From the NCBI GenBank assembly GCA_030535455.1, contig JAUNJY010000016.1:20192-68579 (forward strand): a stretch of DNA of 48,388 bases, read 5' to 3'. The position numbers and the translations under genes are program-made. This DNA is from a bacterium (lineage in GTDB: Bacteria; Bacillota; Clostridia; Lachnospirales; Lachnospiraceae). Below the pieces are notes generated by a model. That model was not told the origin of the DNA and searched no databases. It worked only from the letters and a program-made list of their open reading frames with translations. Positions 1 to 9,411 of this stretch are shown here, in pieces (position 1 is the stretch's first letter; each line of letters starts with the position of its first letter).

Positions 1-214
1 TAATATATGTAACTTAATATTTGGCACTGCTAGATTACCAACTATGAGTCTAGCACTAATATATGGGGCAGTCAAGGAAAAAATACTATATCTATTGACA
101 CCATTCAAAAGACATACTATATCTTGTACTTTTCATTCTTCCGAAACTTTCTTTCTCCCAGAAAATCCATCCCCTTTTCCTGTCATCAGGGTGAACAGCC
201 TTCAATCAAAAACA

Positions 215-333
215 CTCCGCGCCCAACCCGGTGGCGCAAGTGACATCATCCTTTCGAGTGATTGCGCATCCTACACCCAATTTTCAGGGGGCTTTCTTCA
301 AGAATAGGAGGCTGCTTGAAGAGAAGTTTCCTC
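215..333. repeat. Dispersed intergenic repeat, copy A
   Basis: This non-coding stretch shares an ordered set of blocks with the spacer at 13591-13737. Read on the minus strand both run GAGGAAACTTCTCTTC, then a CCCTGAAA block, then ATGC(G/A)CA, CACTCGA(A/G)AGGA, a TGTC block, ACCG and GGCGC. By eye roughly three quarters of the about 80-base core is identical. Copy A lacks the clean terminator that copy B has. The remaining bases of the first 492 contain no convincing gene: the short open frame starting near position 44 has no ribosome binding site. Confidence 0.55.
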
Positions 334-341
334 GTTAATTG

Positions 342-368
342 AAAAAAAGCAAGTATATTCATACTTGC
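342..368 (-). terminator. Rho-independent terminator downstream of hflX
   Basis: On the minus strand a perfect 8-bp stem, GCAAGTAT/ATACTTGC with a 4-base loop, is followed by seven T residues. It lies about 125 bases past the hflX stop, so the transcript carries a 3' tail that includes the palindrome at 450-472. Confidence 0.85.
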
Positions 369-449
369 TCCAAACTATAGACAATTAAACTCTAGCAGTC
401 ACTCAGCGCACTGCTTAGAGGAAAGTTTGAAAACTTGATTTCATCCAAA

Positions 450-472
450 GCTTGACGACTAAGTCGTCAAGC
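450..472. repeat. Perfect palindrome just past hflX
   Basis: Two 11-base arms, GCTTGACGACT and AGTCGTCAAGC, are separated by a single base. As RNA it could fold only as a stem with a strained loop, so it could equally be a DNA-binding site. No T run follows, so it is not a terminator. Confidence 0.5.
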
Positions 473-492
473 AAATTATTCATTCTCCATCA

Positions 493-1737
493 CTATAAGG
501 ACAGATAGATTTCCTTTGGAACATATGCCTGTACGAAAATTCCATCTTCCTGATATTCTTCTTTTAAAAGCTGTCCATATTTACGGATTGTCTGGATCTT
601 TCCAGCCTCACTGTATGGGAAAACTTTTTCGATTAACATCTTCTGTGAACGAAGTATTTCTTCAATTGTATCAAGTAAGTGTGGTAATCCTGTGCCCTCT
701 TTTGCACTGATACGAACTGTCTCGTCTGCTTTCAGATCTTTGATGACTTCATCTTCTTCGAGACGATCCACCTTATTAAATGCAGTGATGATTGGCTTAT
801 CTTTGACACCTAATTTTTCTAATGTCTCATACACAATAAACATCTGTTTATCATGAACAGGATTGCTCACATCAACCACATGAAGGATGATATCTGCATA
901 TTTTGCTTCCTCTAATGTACTTTTGAATGCTTCAATAAGATGATGAGGTAACTTTCTGATAAATCCTACCGTATCGGTCAAAAGGATCTGCTGTCCGCTT
1001 TCGAACATTAGGTTTCTCGTTGTAGGATCCAGTGTTGCAAATAACTTATCTTCTGCTAAGATTTTAGCATCTGTCAATGTATTTAAAAGTGTGGACTTAC
1101 CTGCATTGGTATATCCAACAATGGCAACTACAGGAATCGGATTATTCAGACGACTCTTACGAATTGTCTCCCTAGCCTGTCTCACACCTTCTAATTCTTT
1201 TTTCAAAATAGAAATTCTGTCTTTGATCAGACGACGGTCAATCTCTAATTTCTTTTCACCAGGACCTCTTGTACCAATACCACCGCCAAGTCTTGAAAGA
1301 CTGTTACCAAGGCCGATCAGTCTTGTTGCACGGTATTTTAACTGGGCAAGCTCAACCTGAATCTTTCCTTCTTTGGTTGTTGCTCTAGCAGCGAAAATAT
1401 CAAGGATCATTACCGTACGGTCAATTACCTTGACTTGAAGTGCGTCCTCTAAGTTTTTAAGCTGTGCAGGCGATAATTCATCATCACATACAATGCCTGT
1501 GGCTTTAAGTTCATCCACTAACATCCTGACTTCTTCTATCTTACCTTTTCCAATATAGGTTCCAGGATGGAAACTTTCACGGTTCTGTATTACTTTTGCA
1601 ACCGTTTTCGCTCCTGCTGTCTTTGCTAATTCTTCTAGCTCATCAAGAGATTCCATTGTATCGTTTTCATCGTCAAGACATACGCCAACTAAGATGACAC
1701 GTTCCTCTAGTTCGCTCATATCAAATAATTCTGCCAT
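493..1737 (-). CDS. hflX: GTPase HflX
   Basis: This is a ribosome-associated GTPase of the HflX family, which binds the large subunit and helps to split or rescue stalled ribosomes. The 414 residues match the family's usual length. Residues about 15-195 form the HflX N-terminal domain with the glycine-rich GGGIGTRGPGE segment near 151. The G domain follows: G1 GYTNAGKST at 208-216, the DPTTR switch near 237, DTVGFI at 255, NKVD near 325 and SAKEG near 349. A GGAGG ribosome binding site precedes the ATG. The TPR lipoprotein gene ends 21 bases upstream, so the two are probably co-transcribed, ending at the hairpin near 342-368. Confidence 0.96.
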   Translation of the reverse strand: MAELFDMSELEERVILVGVCLDDENDTMESLDELEELAKTAGAKTVAKVIQNRESFHPGTYIGKGKIEEVRMLVDELKATGIVCDDELSPAQLKNLEDALQVKVIDRTVMILDIFAARATTKEGKIQVELAQLKYRATRLIGLGNSLSRLGGGIGTRGPGEKKLEIDRRLIKDRISILKKELEGVRQARETIRKSRLNNPIPVVAIVGYTNAGKSTLLNTLTDAKILAEDKLFATLDPTTRNLMFESGQQILLTDTVGFIRKLPHHLIEAFKSTLEEAKYADIILHVVDVSNPVHDKQMFIVYETLEKLGVKDKPIITAFNKVDRLEEDEVIKDLKADETVRISAKEGTGLPHLLDTIEEILRSQKMLIEKVFPYSEAGKIQTIRKYGQLLKEEYQEDGIFVQAYVPKEIYLSL

Positions 1738-1758
1738 GTTGCCTCCATTTTATCCGTT

Positions 1759-2826
1759 CTATCTAGTCTCTAAGAAGACTAGCTCTCTTGCCATTTTAAT
1801 ATCTTCAGGATATTCTTTCATGTAGTCTTTTGCAAGCGCATATGCCTGTTCAAAATCTGCATTATTTTCATGCGCCAAAACTTCATTATACATTAATTGT
1901 TGTTTATATTCTATAGTTTGTCCGTCTAAGGCATCTTCTATCACTACGATTGCCTTTTTGTAGTTTTTCGTAGTAATCAGACAATTGCTAAGCTTTAAGC
2001 TGATATGGCTGGTATCTTTGGCATCTTCTTTCGAAAGGTAAGCTTCATAACTGGCAATTGCCTGTTCATACTCTTTCTTTTCCAAATAGATATCGCCTAG
2101 CATTGCGTAGGCATCGGAATACTTGTCCTTAATGTCATTTAATATACTGACTGCCTGGTCTTTATCTTCAAGATAATAGTGCACAAGGGCAGTATTATAC
2201 TTATCTTCCTCTGTCTTCTGCTTAAGCTTTAATGCTGCATTTAACGTATCTTTAGAGGCTTTCGTATCAGCCTTTCCGGTTTCGGCTTTTGCCTTGTTGA
2301 TATAATAGGAATATTGCTTCTTATCAGTTTTTATTAATTCCGAATACAAAGAGATTGCCTTATCATATTGTTTCGTTGCTAAATAGCACTCTCCAAGATA
2401 CTCTTTGATATCCTGATCTAAATCTTCTAATACATCAATTGCAAGGGCACTTTCGAAGCAGGAAAGAGCCTCCTCTTTTTTATCCTGGTTATAATAAGCA
2501 ATTCCTTTTCCTCGGTATGCTTCCTTATTCAGTTTCTGTACTTTTTTCTTGCTTCCATCTTTTATTGCCTGGTCGAACATCTCGGCTGCCAACTCATACT
2601 CGCCTGTCTTGATCAGCGCCATTCCATAATAAACAGAATATTCACTGTTATCCGGGTCTTTTTCAACTGCCTCTCCTAAGGAGCCGGCAGCATCAGTATA
2701 CTTTCCTTCTTCAAGATAGCTTACACCTTTATCATAAATGCTTGATGCGCTATCTTTAGAGGAACAAGCTGTACCAGATATTGCAATCAATGTTAACGCC
2801 AAACAACCTGTTAACTTATGTTTCAC
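1759..2826 (-). CDS. TPR-repeat lipoprotein
   Basis: A 355-residue predicted lipoprotein. Its hydrophobic N-terminus ends in a lipobox-like ISGTAC, placing the lipidated Cys at 21, so the protein should sit on the outer face of the membrane. The rest is nearly all tetratricopeptide repeats, seen as recurring 34-residue units of the type YxxGxxYxxxGxYxxAxxxxxxAxxxDP. TPR proteins act as scaffolds for protein-protein contact; the partner cannot be read from sequence. The gene is 21 bases upstream of hflX. No catalytic domain is visible. The TPR assignment is firm and the cellular role is unknown. Confidence 0.85.
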   Translation of the reverse strand: MKHKLTGCLALTLIAISGTACSSKDSASSIYDKGVSYLEEGKYTDAAGSLGEAVEKDPDNSEYSVYYGMALIKTGEYELAAEMFDQAIKDGSKKKVQKLNKEAYRGKGIAYYNQDKKEEALSCFESALAIDVLEDLDQDIKEYLGECYLATKQYDKAISLYSELIKTDKKQYSYYINKAKAETGKADTKASKDTLNAALKLKQKTEEDKYNTALVHYYLEDKDQAVSILNDIKDKYSDAYAMLGDIYLEKKEYEQAIASYEAYLSKEDAKDTSHISLKLSNCLITTKNYKKAIVVIEDALDGQTIEYKQQLMYNEVLAHENNADFEQAYALAKDYMKEYPEDIKMARELVFLETR

Positions 2827-2919
2827 TGTATTTCTCCTTCAGTACTTCATTGTTTTCATTATAGATTGTGACAAAATATTTTGCAACCCATGTTCCAAAG
2901 TCTTACAAAGAAACATTAT

Positions 2920-4896
2920 TTAACAGCGACTATACTTTTTCTTCTTTTTTGTATTATACATTTCTTTATCTGCGTTATTTAGAAAGAAATCAAAGATATC
3001 TTCCATATCATCTAAGCAGCCACTAATTTTCATACAAAAATGCCCTACGCTTACATCTACTTCATAAGGTTTTGAAGACGTTTTATTATATTCCAACAGA
3101 TACTCTTTGATTTTCGTCTTAATCTGCCGAATATCCTTGTCGTCAAACTTGCCATGCAAGATCATTACGAACTCGTCTCCGCCAAGCCTTCCAAGACATC
3201 CTCGTCCACCTGTTGACCAATGAAATGCCCTTGCAATGGTAGTAATGGCACTATCCCCTTCCAAATGTCCAAAGCCATCATTGATCTTCTTTAAGTTATC
3301 AAGGTCCCCAACAAGCAACAGTAAGTCTTCCTCTGAGTCCAAACAGTCGGTAATCATCTTTTTCGCTTCTTGATTAAGCCCAAAGCGATTGTAAACACCG
3401 GTCAGGCCATCATAAAGGGCCAGCTTGTTTAGTTTTTCATTTATATAACGTAATTCAGACTGATTACGAATAATTTCAATTGCATTATTAATATTTCGCG
3501 CCCATGTATGGTAATAAGGGTCATAAGTCGTAATCTCTTCTCCAAAATTAATGGTAATATACCCAAGGCATCGATCTTTAAAATGAATTGGCGTAAAGTA
3601 AAAGGTAGTTGGATAGTCACGTTCTTCGTACAATGCCGGAAGCATGTCTGTCGCTAAAAATGGCTCACGTACTACGTAGGCAGTACCATTTTTATTTTTT
3701 GTATGAAGGACCATCTTCTTTGTATAACCATCTTTAACATACTCTCGCTCTTTCATCATGCCCTGCTGCATATTTGCCGCAATGGACAAGCTATTTACAT
3801 CCTTCATAATTCTATCATGGGAATCCCAGTCATCGATCAAGGAGATATAAAATTCCTTAAACTTATTAAGCTGGTACGTATACCAGTTAATCTCCACCAT
3901 ACAGTCCTCAATGGTGGCCGCACTGGTCAAGTTTTCCTCCATGTAGGTACTGCTAAAATAATGGTCGGTCAGGCAGCCTTCCTGATTTTGCTGCGCTAAC
4001 TTTCTTTCCTCATAGTATAAATCTCTGCTGCATCCACAGCTCTTTCCAATTGCCAGCTTTCCTGCCAGATCCTGATCAATTGGATTATTCTCATTTGTAA
4101 TTTCATTATGTAACATGATTACTGCATTCTCTCCATGTACTTTGCATGGCGGGATTGCTGATGTAATGCATGGAATATACTTAGTTCCTCTGTCATTTGA
4201 ATTAAAGCCAACAATGGCAATATCACCTGGCACCTCAATTCCTTGTATTGAAAACTCTTTTGCCATCATAACGGCAACGATGTCGTCGTAACATACAATA
4301 GCATCCGGCTTTTCAATATCTCCATGAGATATACGGTACGCATATTCTACTGCCGAATCAAGCAGGCAGTCGCTGTAAAGATAGCGTTCCTCCTCGACTA
4401 AAATTCCATGTTTCTCTAAACTCTTTTTATATCCTTCTAAACGATCCTGTGCATGATAATCATCTTTTGCCCCGGTCAGGCAGTTGATTTTTTTATAGCC
4501 ATGAACTTCAATCAAATGGTCTACTAAATTTTCCATTGTTTTTTCGTCATTAATTGAAATACTAGGGAACGTACTCTGGCTGCGGTCCATTACAATCACC
4601 GGACAGCTGCATCGTTTTAATAACTCTTGCTCTATTTCTTCCACTGCTCCCTTGATGCAAATGGACTCTGCAACAACGATGACGCCTGCAAATCGGTCGA
4701 AATTAGGTAATTTAAATATATTCTTTTCCCCGTATTGATAATCTGCTTTTCCGCTATCTTTGATTAAAGTCGTGAATACACAAACATCGTAATTATAAAA
4801 ATATGCCTTTTGGATAATTCCTTTAATGATTAGTGATACTGTATTCGACGTTATATCCGAAGCAAGTACACAGATCCTTTTTCTTATATTAGGCAT
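2920..4896 (-). CDS. Diguanylate cyclase with N-terminal sugar-binding-like sensor domain
   Basis: The 658 residues begin directly with a LacI/GalR-type periplasmic-binding-protein fold (about 1-290): VIVVAES, VIVMDRS, then GYKKINCLTG, DAIVCYDD and DIAIVGFN, all standard positions of that fold. There is no N-terminal HTH, no signal peptide and no membrane segment, so it is cytoplasmic. A central region (about 300-470) may be GAF-like. The C-terminus is a GGDEF domain with YDGLTGVYNR, DLDNLKKIND and an intact GGDEF motif, predicted to make c-di-GMP from GTP. The RxxD inhibitory site normally five residues before GGDEF is absent, suggesting no product feedback. It diverges from the Crp-like gene at 5136. 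The ligand is unknown. Confidence 0.9.
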   Translation of the reverse strand: MPNIRKRICVLASDITSNTVSLIIKGIIQKAYFYNYDVCVFTTLIKDSGKADYQYGEKNIFKLPNFDRFAGVIVVAESICIKGAVEEIEQELLKRCSCPVIVMDRSQSTFPSISINDEKTMENLVDHLIEVHGYKKINCLTGAKDDYHAQDRLEGYKKSLEKHGILVEEERYLYSDCLLDSAVEYAYRISHGDIEKPDAIVCYDDIVAVMMAKEFSIQGIEVPGDIAIVGFNSNDRGTKYIPCITSAIPPCKVHGENAVIMLHNEITNENNPIDQDLAGKLAIGKSCGCSRDLYYEERKLAQQNQEGCLTDHYFSSTYMEENLTSAATIEDCMVEINWYTYQLNKFKEFYISLIDDWDSHDRIMKDVNSLSIAANMQQGMMKEREYVKDGYTKKMVLHTKNKNGTAYVVREPFLATDMLPALYEERDYPTTFYFTPIHFKDRCLGYITINFGEEITTYDPYYHTWARNINNAIEIIRNQSELRYINEKLNKLALYDGLTGVYNRFGLNQEAKKMITDCLDSEEDLLLLVGDLDNLKKINDGFGHLEGDSAITTIARAFHWSTGGRGCLGRLGGDEFVMILHGKFDDKDIRQIKTKIKEYLLEYNKTSSKPYEVDVSVGHFCMKISGCLDDMEDIFDFFLNNADKEMYNTKKKKKYSRC

Positions 4897-5135
4897 GCCA
4901 CACCTCCAATGTCATACCAATCGCTCAAGATAATGGTCGAATTATTTTGGCGATTTTTAAATAGTTCCATATATCTATATATCGGCTATTTTTCCATAAA
5001 CTTAATTCATTTGGTAATAATTTCTTATATTTTATACCCAAATTCGAAAATATACAACCCATTAACTAATTATTCTTCCTATTGTGCCTTTTTTTACGCT
5101 GTGATACACTCAAAGAAAACGAAAGGAGTGCTCCT

Positions 5136-5810
5136 ATGATTCCCCAGACACTCACCAACCTATTACAACAATCACTTCCCTTTTACCATAATCTGACCGC
5201 TTCCGAGCGTGAGTTATTAGTGCAACATGCTACCTTGGCAAACTATCAAGAAGGGCAGTCCCTTCATTTTGGCAATAACGACTGCATCGGCCTGCTTGTC
5301 ATCAAGTCAGGTTCCATTCGCACCTATCTCCTTTCCGAGGAAGGACGCGAAGTAACCTTGTACCGTCTAGGCGAAAATGAAGTCTGTATCCTGTCTGCCT
5401 CATGTGTGCTAAAGACCATTACCTTTGATGTTTTTATTGAAGCCGAAAGTGATTGCGAGATTCTGGCAGTTCCTTCTTCTGTCTTCTTATCTCTCTCCAC
5501 TAATAATATCTACGTGGAGGCTTATATGTACAAGCTGGCAACAGAACGATTTTCTGATGTCATGTGGACCATGCAGCAGATCTTATTTACCAGCTTTGAC
5601 AAACGACTGGCTGCCTTCCTGCTGGATGAAACCATAAAAGAACAGTCGGATACATTGACCATGACCCATGAACAAATTGCAAAATACCTCGGTTCTGCAA
5701 GGGAAGTGGTATCTAGAATGTTAAAATACTTCTCTACCGAAGGAATCTTAACGCTTTCTCGTGGAAAAATTACAATTCTAGATAAAAAAAAGCTTCGCTC
5801 CTTACTATAG
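5136..5810 (+). CDS. Crp/Fnr-family transcriptional regulator
   Basis: A 224-residue regulator with a cyclic-nucleotide-binding-type beta barrel (about 25-140) and a C-terminal winged HTH (about 168-220; MTHEQIAKYLGSAREVVSRM is the recognition region). The ATG at 5136 is chosen because AAAGGAG lies 7-8 bases upstream; an earlier in-frame start has no such site. No N-terminal four-cysteine cluster is present, so it is not a classical oxygen-sensing FNR. The effector is unknown. It is one of only two plus-strand genes and is divergent from the diguanylate cyclase gene, which may be a target. Its last codons overlap the terminator that serves the convergent subtilase gene. Confidence 0.9.
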   Translation: MIPQTLTNLLQQSLPFYHNLTASERELLVQHATLANYQEGQSLHFGNNDCIGLLVIKSGSIRTYLLSEEGREVTLYRLGENEVCILSASCVLKTITFDVFIEAESDCEILAVPSSVFLSLSTNNIYVEAYMYKLATERFSDVMWTMQQILFTSFDKRLAAFLLDETIKEQSDTLTMTHEQIAKYLGSAREVVSRMLKYFSTEGILTLSRGKITILDKKKLRSLL

Positions 5811-5819
5811 GGCGAAGCT
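5784..5819 (-). terminator. Terminator of the subtilase gene, overlapping the crp-like 3' end
   Basis: On the minus strand AGCTTCGC pairs with GCGAAGCT around a 13-base loop and is followed by seven T residues. The hairpin lies inside the last codons of the plus-strand regulator and just past the subtilase stop, so one sequence serves as code on one strand and as terminator on the other. Confidence 0.85.
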
Positions 5820-5841
5820 CAGACTGTAGACAATTAAAATC

Positions 5842-7566
5842 TTATTCAACACGTCTCAGGCATAACGCACCAAATCCAATAGACTCATTTGGATATACGG
5901 TAAATGCATCAAGCTTTCTTGCTGTCGAAATAAGAATTGCCTTTACCTTCTCACCATACATAAATGTATCATTTCCATCCACAATCCCCCACTGTTGTAA
6001 CATCGCGCATGCTCCCGTCACAAATGGAGTCGCCAAAGAGGTCCCTGTCAGCTCACTATATCCGCCACCCGGTGCCGAACTAGTAATGTCCACACCCGGT
6101 GCAACAAGGTCCGGCTTAATCTGATTATTAATAGTATAGCCCCTCCCTGAAAATGGCGCAAAGGAATCATTGTTGCTGTTATAAGCGCCAACCGCTATGG
6201 CTGAATTTGCTGTTGAAGGAATGGTCAGCGTCGTCTCCACCGTCGGTCTTAAAAACTTAGTCGTTGGACTTAACAGATTTCCACTTGGAAGCCACATGAA
6301 GTAATCTCCTACTACCACATTTACCGGATTTAGCTCAATGGTCCATTCTCCTGTCTCTACATAATCTATTTTTGGTATCCAGACAATAAAGACCTCATTA
6401 TAAATTGTATAAGGTGAAGGCTCTCCATAGTATACATAAAGCGTACTACCTGCTAAATCAAATGATTGAGACCCAGTTGTTCGATCCACTGGCCCAATTC
6501 TAGTACCATTGGGTGCAATGAGTGACACATCAATAAAATCAAACGGATACTTCCAAATTGATAGATTAAAACTGGTCTCCCGTTCTCCTACCGTTATCTT
6601 TACAAGCTCAGGTTCCGTTCCTACCCTGCCTGACTTATGCCGTCCGGAAGCCCCTTCATTGCCGGTACCGATTATAATATTGGTCTTTCCGATACCGACA
6701 ACTGAATCAATATAAGTTTCCAGCAAAGATTGACCACTATGGGAGCCATAAGAATTTCCAAAACTAATATTAATACAGAGTGGCTGATTTCTTTGTAATG
6801 CTGTCCGAATACAAAAATCAATGCCCTCCATTAATTGCGCCGTACTTGGGAACGAGTTACTTAAGCTCCTCCCTAGCTTTACCACAATAATATCTGCATC
6901 AAATGCAACACCTCGATATCTTCCATCACTTGCACGCCCATTTCCACAAGCGATTCCTGCCACATGGGTCCCATGGCCTGATAGGTCATTGGATGGCACA
7001 ATTCTCTGACGTGCACTTATCGTAGTCTCACTTAGTGCCCGATTGATATCTTCACTTGTATACAGTGTCCCATTTGTAAATCCCTCAGGAGGATTTCCCT
7101 CTATGGTCTGATCCCATAAGGCAACGATTCTTGTTGTGCCATCTGGATTTCGAAAGTCCTGATGGGCATAATCAATTCCCGAATCTACGATCCCAATTAA
7201 TACGCCTTTTCCAGTCAGGTTATAAGGCGGTCTCTGCGGCTGACTTAAACAAGAAGCTGAAATACCATTAATAACTTCAAAATTAAGTATCTTTGGTTTT
7301 TCAATATATTGTATTTCTGGATAGTTAGAAAGCAGTGGCAGCTGCTCCTGACTAATAATTATAATTGCATATTCATTTAATAGCTCTGTTATCTGAACCT
7401 GTAACTCTTCCCTGACTCGATTTAAGTTTCCTGTATATTTTACAATTACTTCCCATGAATTGCTACTTGATACATATCCTGTCACTAACTCTGGACTATT
7501 TTCCCTTTGCTCTTGAGGAATTGATAAAGCAAGATTAAGCTGGTTATCCGCTTTTTGAGTATCCAT
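5842..7566 (-). CDS. S8-family subtilisin-like serine protease
   Basis: A 574-residue subtilase with the full catalytic triad: Asp in IVDSGID (near 128), His in GHGTHVAG (near 198) and Ser in GTSLATP (near 510). An N-terminal region of about 110 residues resembles a prodomain. There is no signal peptide or membrane segment. It resembles the Csp-type subtilases common in Clostridia, which have a jelly-roll insert between His and Ser; here about 200 residues are available for this. The start is placed at 7566 because GGGAG lies just upstream; a start 14 codons earlier lacks a site. Its substrate cannot be inferred, and a role in spore germination, known for CspB, is not shown by context. Confidence 0.92.
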   Translation of the reverse strand: MDTQKADNQLNLALSIPQEQRENSPELVTGYVSSSNSWEVIVKYTGNLNRVREELQVQITELLNEYAIIIISQEQLPLLSNYPEIQYIEKPKILNFEVINGISASCLSQPQRPPYNLTGKGVLIGIVDSGIDYAHQDFRNPDGTTRIVALWDQTIEGNPPEGFTNGTLYTSEDINRALSETTISARQRIVPSNDLSGHGTHVAGIACGNGRASDGRYRGVAFDADIIVVKLGRSLSNSFPSTAQLMEGIDFCIRTALQRNQPLCINISFGNSYGSHSGQSLLETYIDSVVGIGKTNIIIGTGNEGASGRHKSGRVGTEPELVKITVGERETSFNLSIWKYPFDFIDVSLIAPNGTRIGPVDRTTGSQSFDLAGSTLYVYYGEPSPYTIYNEVFIVWIPKIDYVETGEWTIELNPVNVVVGDYFMWLPSGNLLSPTTKFLRPTVETTLTIPSTANSAIAVGAYNSNNDSFAPFSGRGYTINNQIKPDLVAPGVDITSSAPGGGYSELTGTSLATPFVTGACAMLQQWGIVDGNDTFMYGEKVKAILISTARKLDAFTVYPNESIGFGALCLRRVE

Positions 7567-7634
7567 ATTATCTCCCAAACAAACGATTTGCTTAATGTAT
7601 ATGCACAAATTAAGTGGCTGATGATATTCTTTCC

Positions 7635-8318
7635 CTATACCTCTTCCACAAACATGACGCCATCCATTCGCTGTATGGCCTCAATAACCTTGCTATGAGG
7701 AATTTTCTGCTTCATTGACAGGGTGAAGATTGCGGCAACTTTCTCCTCTCGCTTTCCACAATCCTGCTGTACTAACTCCATTTCAGACACAAAGACACCC
7801 CTAGGCTTGATCTGTTCCATGAACTTGCCAATCTCAGACAAGTCGTCAAATTCAATATAGACAATCAAGATTTTAGAGCCTGCCATCATCTTATCATCCA
7901 ATGTATGTAATGTTTCCATTACAATAAAAATACAGATGGCTCCTATGATTGCACCATAATAAAATCCAATCCCTACGGCAAGTCCTAAGCATGCCACTGC
8001 CCACAATCCTGCTGCTGTGGTAAGACCTTTTACCCGACTCTTTCCTGTAATGATAATTGTGCCTGCTCCAAGAAAGCCAATGCCGCTAATCACTTGTGCC
8101 CCCATGCGACTTGGATCAATGGCCGGATAAATGGTTGCCATATACTGATTGGTAATCATCACAAGCGCAGCTCCTACGCATACAAGCATATATGTCCTTA
8201 ATCCGGCTGGCCTTCCTTTTTTCCCTCGTTCCATTCCTACTATTCCACCAAACAAAAGGGCCAACATCACTCTCACAAAACAGGAGAGAATATTGGCCTC
8301 TTTTAACAACTCATACAC
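7635..8318 (-). CDS. MgtC/SapB-family membrane protein
   Basis: A 227-residue protein with four or five hydrophobic helices in the N-terminal 140 residues and a soluble C-terminal ACT-like region, the usual MgtC layout. Family hallmarks are the GGIVGMERGKKGRPAGLRT segment, then GAQVISGIGFLGAGTII and the TTAAGLWAVACLGLAVG helix. MgtC proteins are linked to growth at low magnesium and to modulation of membrane ATPases; the exact reaction is unsettled. The start is GTG at 8318, preceded by GGTGG rather than a strong ribosome binding site. The 94-base spacer to cysK is too short for a known magnesium riboswitch. Confidence 0.9.
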   Translation of the reverse strand: MYELLKEANILSCFVRVMLALLFGGIVGMERGKKGRPAGLRTYMLVCVGAALVMITNQYMATIYPAIDPSRMGAQVISGIGFLGAGTIIITGKSRVKGLTTAAGLWAVACLGLAVGIGFYYGAIIGAICIFIVMETLHTLDDKMMAGSKILIVYIEFDDLSEIGKFMEQIKPRGVFVSEMELVQQDCGKREEKVAAIFTLSMKQKIPHSKVIEAIQRMDGVMFVEEV

Positions 8319-8412
8319 TCGGCCACCAACATCCTTTCAAACGGATCCTTTACTATCCATTATATTCAAATGTTTAATTCCTGTTATAGAAAGGAACTAG
8401 CCATCGTTGCTT

Positions 8413-9342
8413 TTATTCAAATAATTCAGTTGTAATATAGCGTTCCCCTGTATCCGGTAACAACACTACAATATTCTTTCCTTTGTTTTCTTCTCGTTTT
8501 GCAAGCAAGGTTGCTGCATGAAGGGCTGCACCAGATGTAATACCGACTAAGACGCCTTCTGTCTTAGCAACCATTCTGCCTGCAGCATATGCTTCTTCAT
8601 TGGTCACTGGAATGATTTCATCTAAGATTTTCACATTCATGACTTTTGGAATAAAGCCAGCTCCAATTCCTTGTAAATTATGGCTTCCAGCTGTTTTTCC
8701 AGACAGTACTGCACTATTTGCAGGTTCCACACCAATAATCTTGACTTCTTTTAATTCCTGCTTTAATACTTCGCCGACTCCTGTAATTGTTCCGCCGGTA
8801 CCAACGCCTGCAACAAAGTAATCAACCAATCCATCAGTATCTCGAAGGATTTCCCTTGCTGTAGTCTCCTTATGCGCCTCTGGATTGGACTGGTTTTCAA
8901 ACTGCTGCAATACTACGGCATTACCAAGTTCCTTCTCAAGCGCATTTGCCTTATCAATGGCACCTTTCATTCCTAGCGCACCTTCTGTAAGTACGATTTC
9001 AGCTCCCAGCGCTGCTACGATCTTTTTGCGCTCCATGCTCATGGTCTCCGGCATGGTAAGGATAAGTCTCATTCCTTTGGTTGCTGCCACAAACGCCAGA
9101 CCAATTCCTGTATTTCCACTTGTTGGCTCAATTAAGATGGTATCCTCGTTGATACGTCCGCTTGCGATGCCGTCTTCAATCATCTTAAACGCCACACGGT
9201 CCTTTGCACTTCCAAGAGGATTAAAATATTCCAGCTTCGCAATGATGTTTGCATGTAAATCATTTGCCTCCATATAATTATTAAGCTGTAATAATGGTGT
9301 ATTACCAATTAATTCAGTAAGTTTGTTCGCTATCTTTGCCAT
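8413..9342 (-). CDS. cysK: Cysteine synthase (O-acetylserine sulfhydrylase)
   Basis: This pyridoxal-phosphate enzyme makes cysteine from O-acetylserine and sulfide. The 309 residues are standard for CysK. The cofactor lysine is K47 in NPLGSAKDR, the phosphate/substrate loop is TSGNTG at 74-79, and GVGTGGT near 180 is the second phosphate-binding glycine stretch. A terminal CBS domain is absent, so this is not cystathionine beta-synthase. The gene follows the Rrf2 regulator by 69 bases. In Bacillus and Staphylococcus the CymR repressor works in complex with CysK, so the pairing points to sulfur-responsive control. Confidence 0.95.
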   Translation of the reverse strand: MAKIANKLTELIGNTPLLQLNNYMEANDLHANIIAKLEYFNPLGSAKDRVAFKMIEDGIASGRINEDTILIEPTSGNTGIGLAFVAATKGMRLILTMPETMSMERKKIVAALGAEIVLTEGALGMKGAIDKANALEKELGNAVVLQQFENQSNPEAHKETTAREILRDTDGLVDYFVAGVGTGGTITGVGEVLKQELKEVKIIGVEPANSAVLSGKTAGSHNLQGIGAGFIPKVMNVKILDEIIPVTNEEAYAAGRMVAKTEGVLVGITSGAALHAATLLAKREENKGKNIVVLLPDTGERYITTELFE

Positions 9343-9411
9343 AGTAACTTTTCCTTTCTTTGTGCCTGCTATGTAAGTTCCATTACTCTAACTAGGGAGC
9401 AATGGTTATCT

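Noticed and set aside
215-300. A c-di-GMP (GEMM) or other riboswitch in the first spacer
   Set aside because: The conserved GEMM core and tetraloop-receptor words are absent, and the region is downstream of a gene on one strand with no gene on the other.
377-388. The shared word TAGACAATTAAA after the terminators near 377 and near 5826
   Set aside because: It is only 12 AT-rich bases with two occurrences noticed; not enough to call a regulatory element.
8319-8412. A magnesium-sensing leader before the MgtC-like gene
   Set aside because: Only 94 bases separate the two genes, and no conserved M-box sequence blocks are visible.
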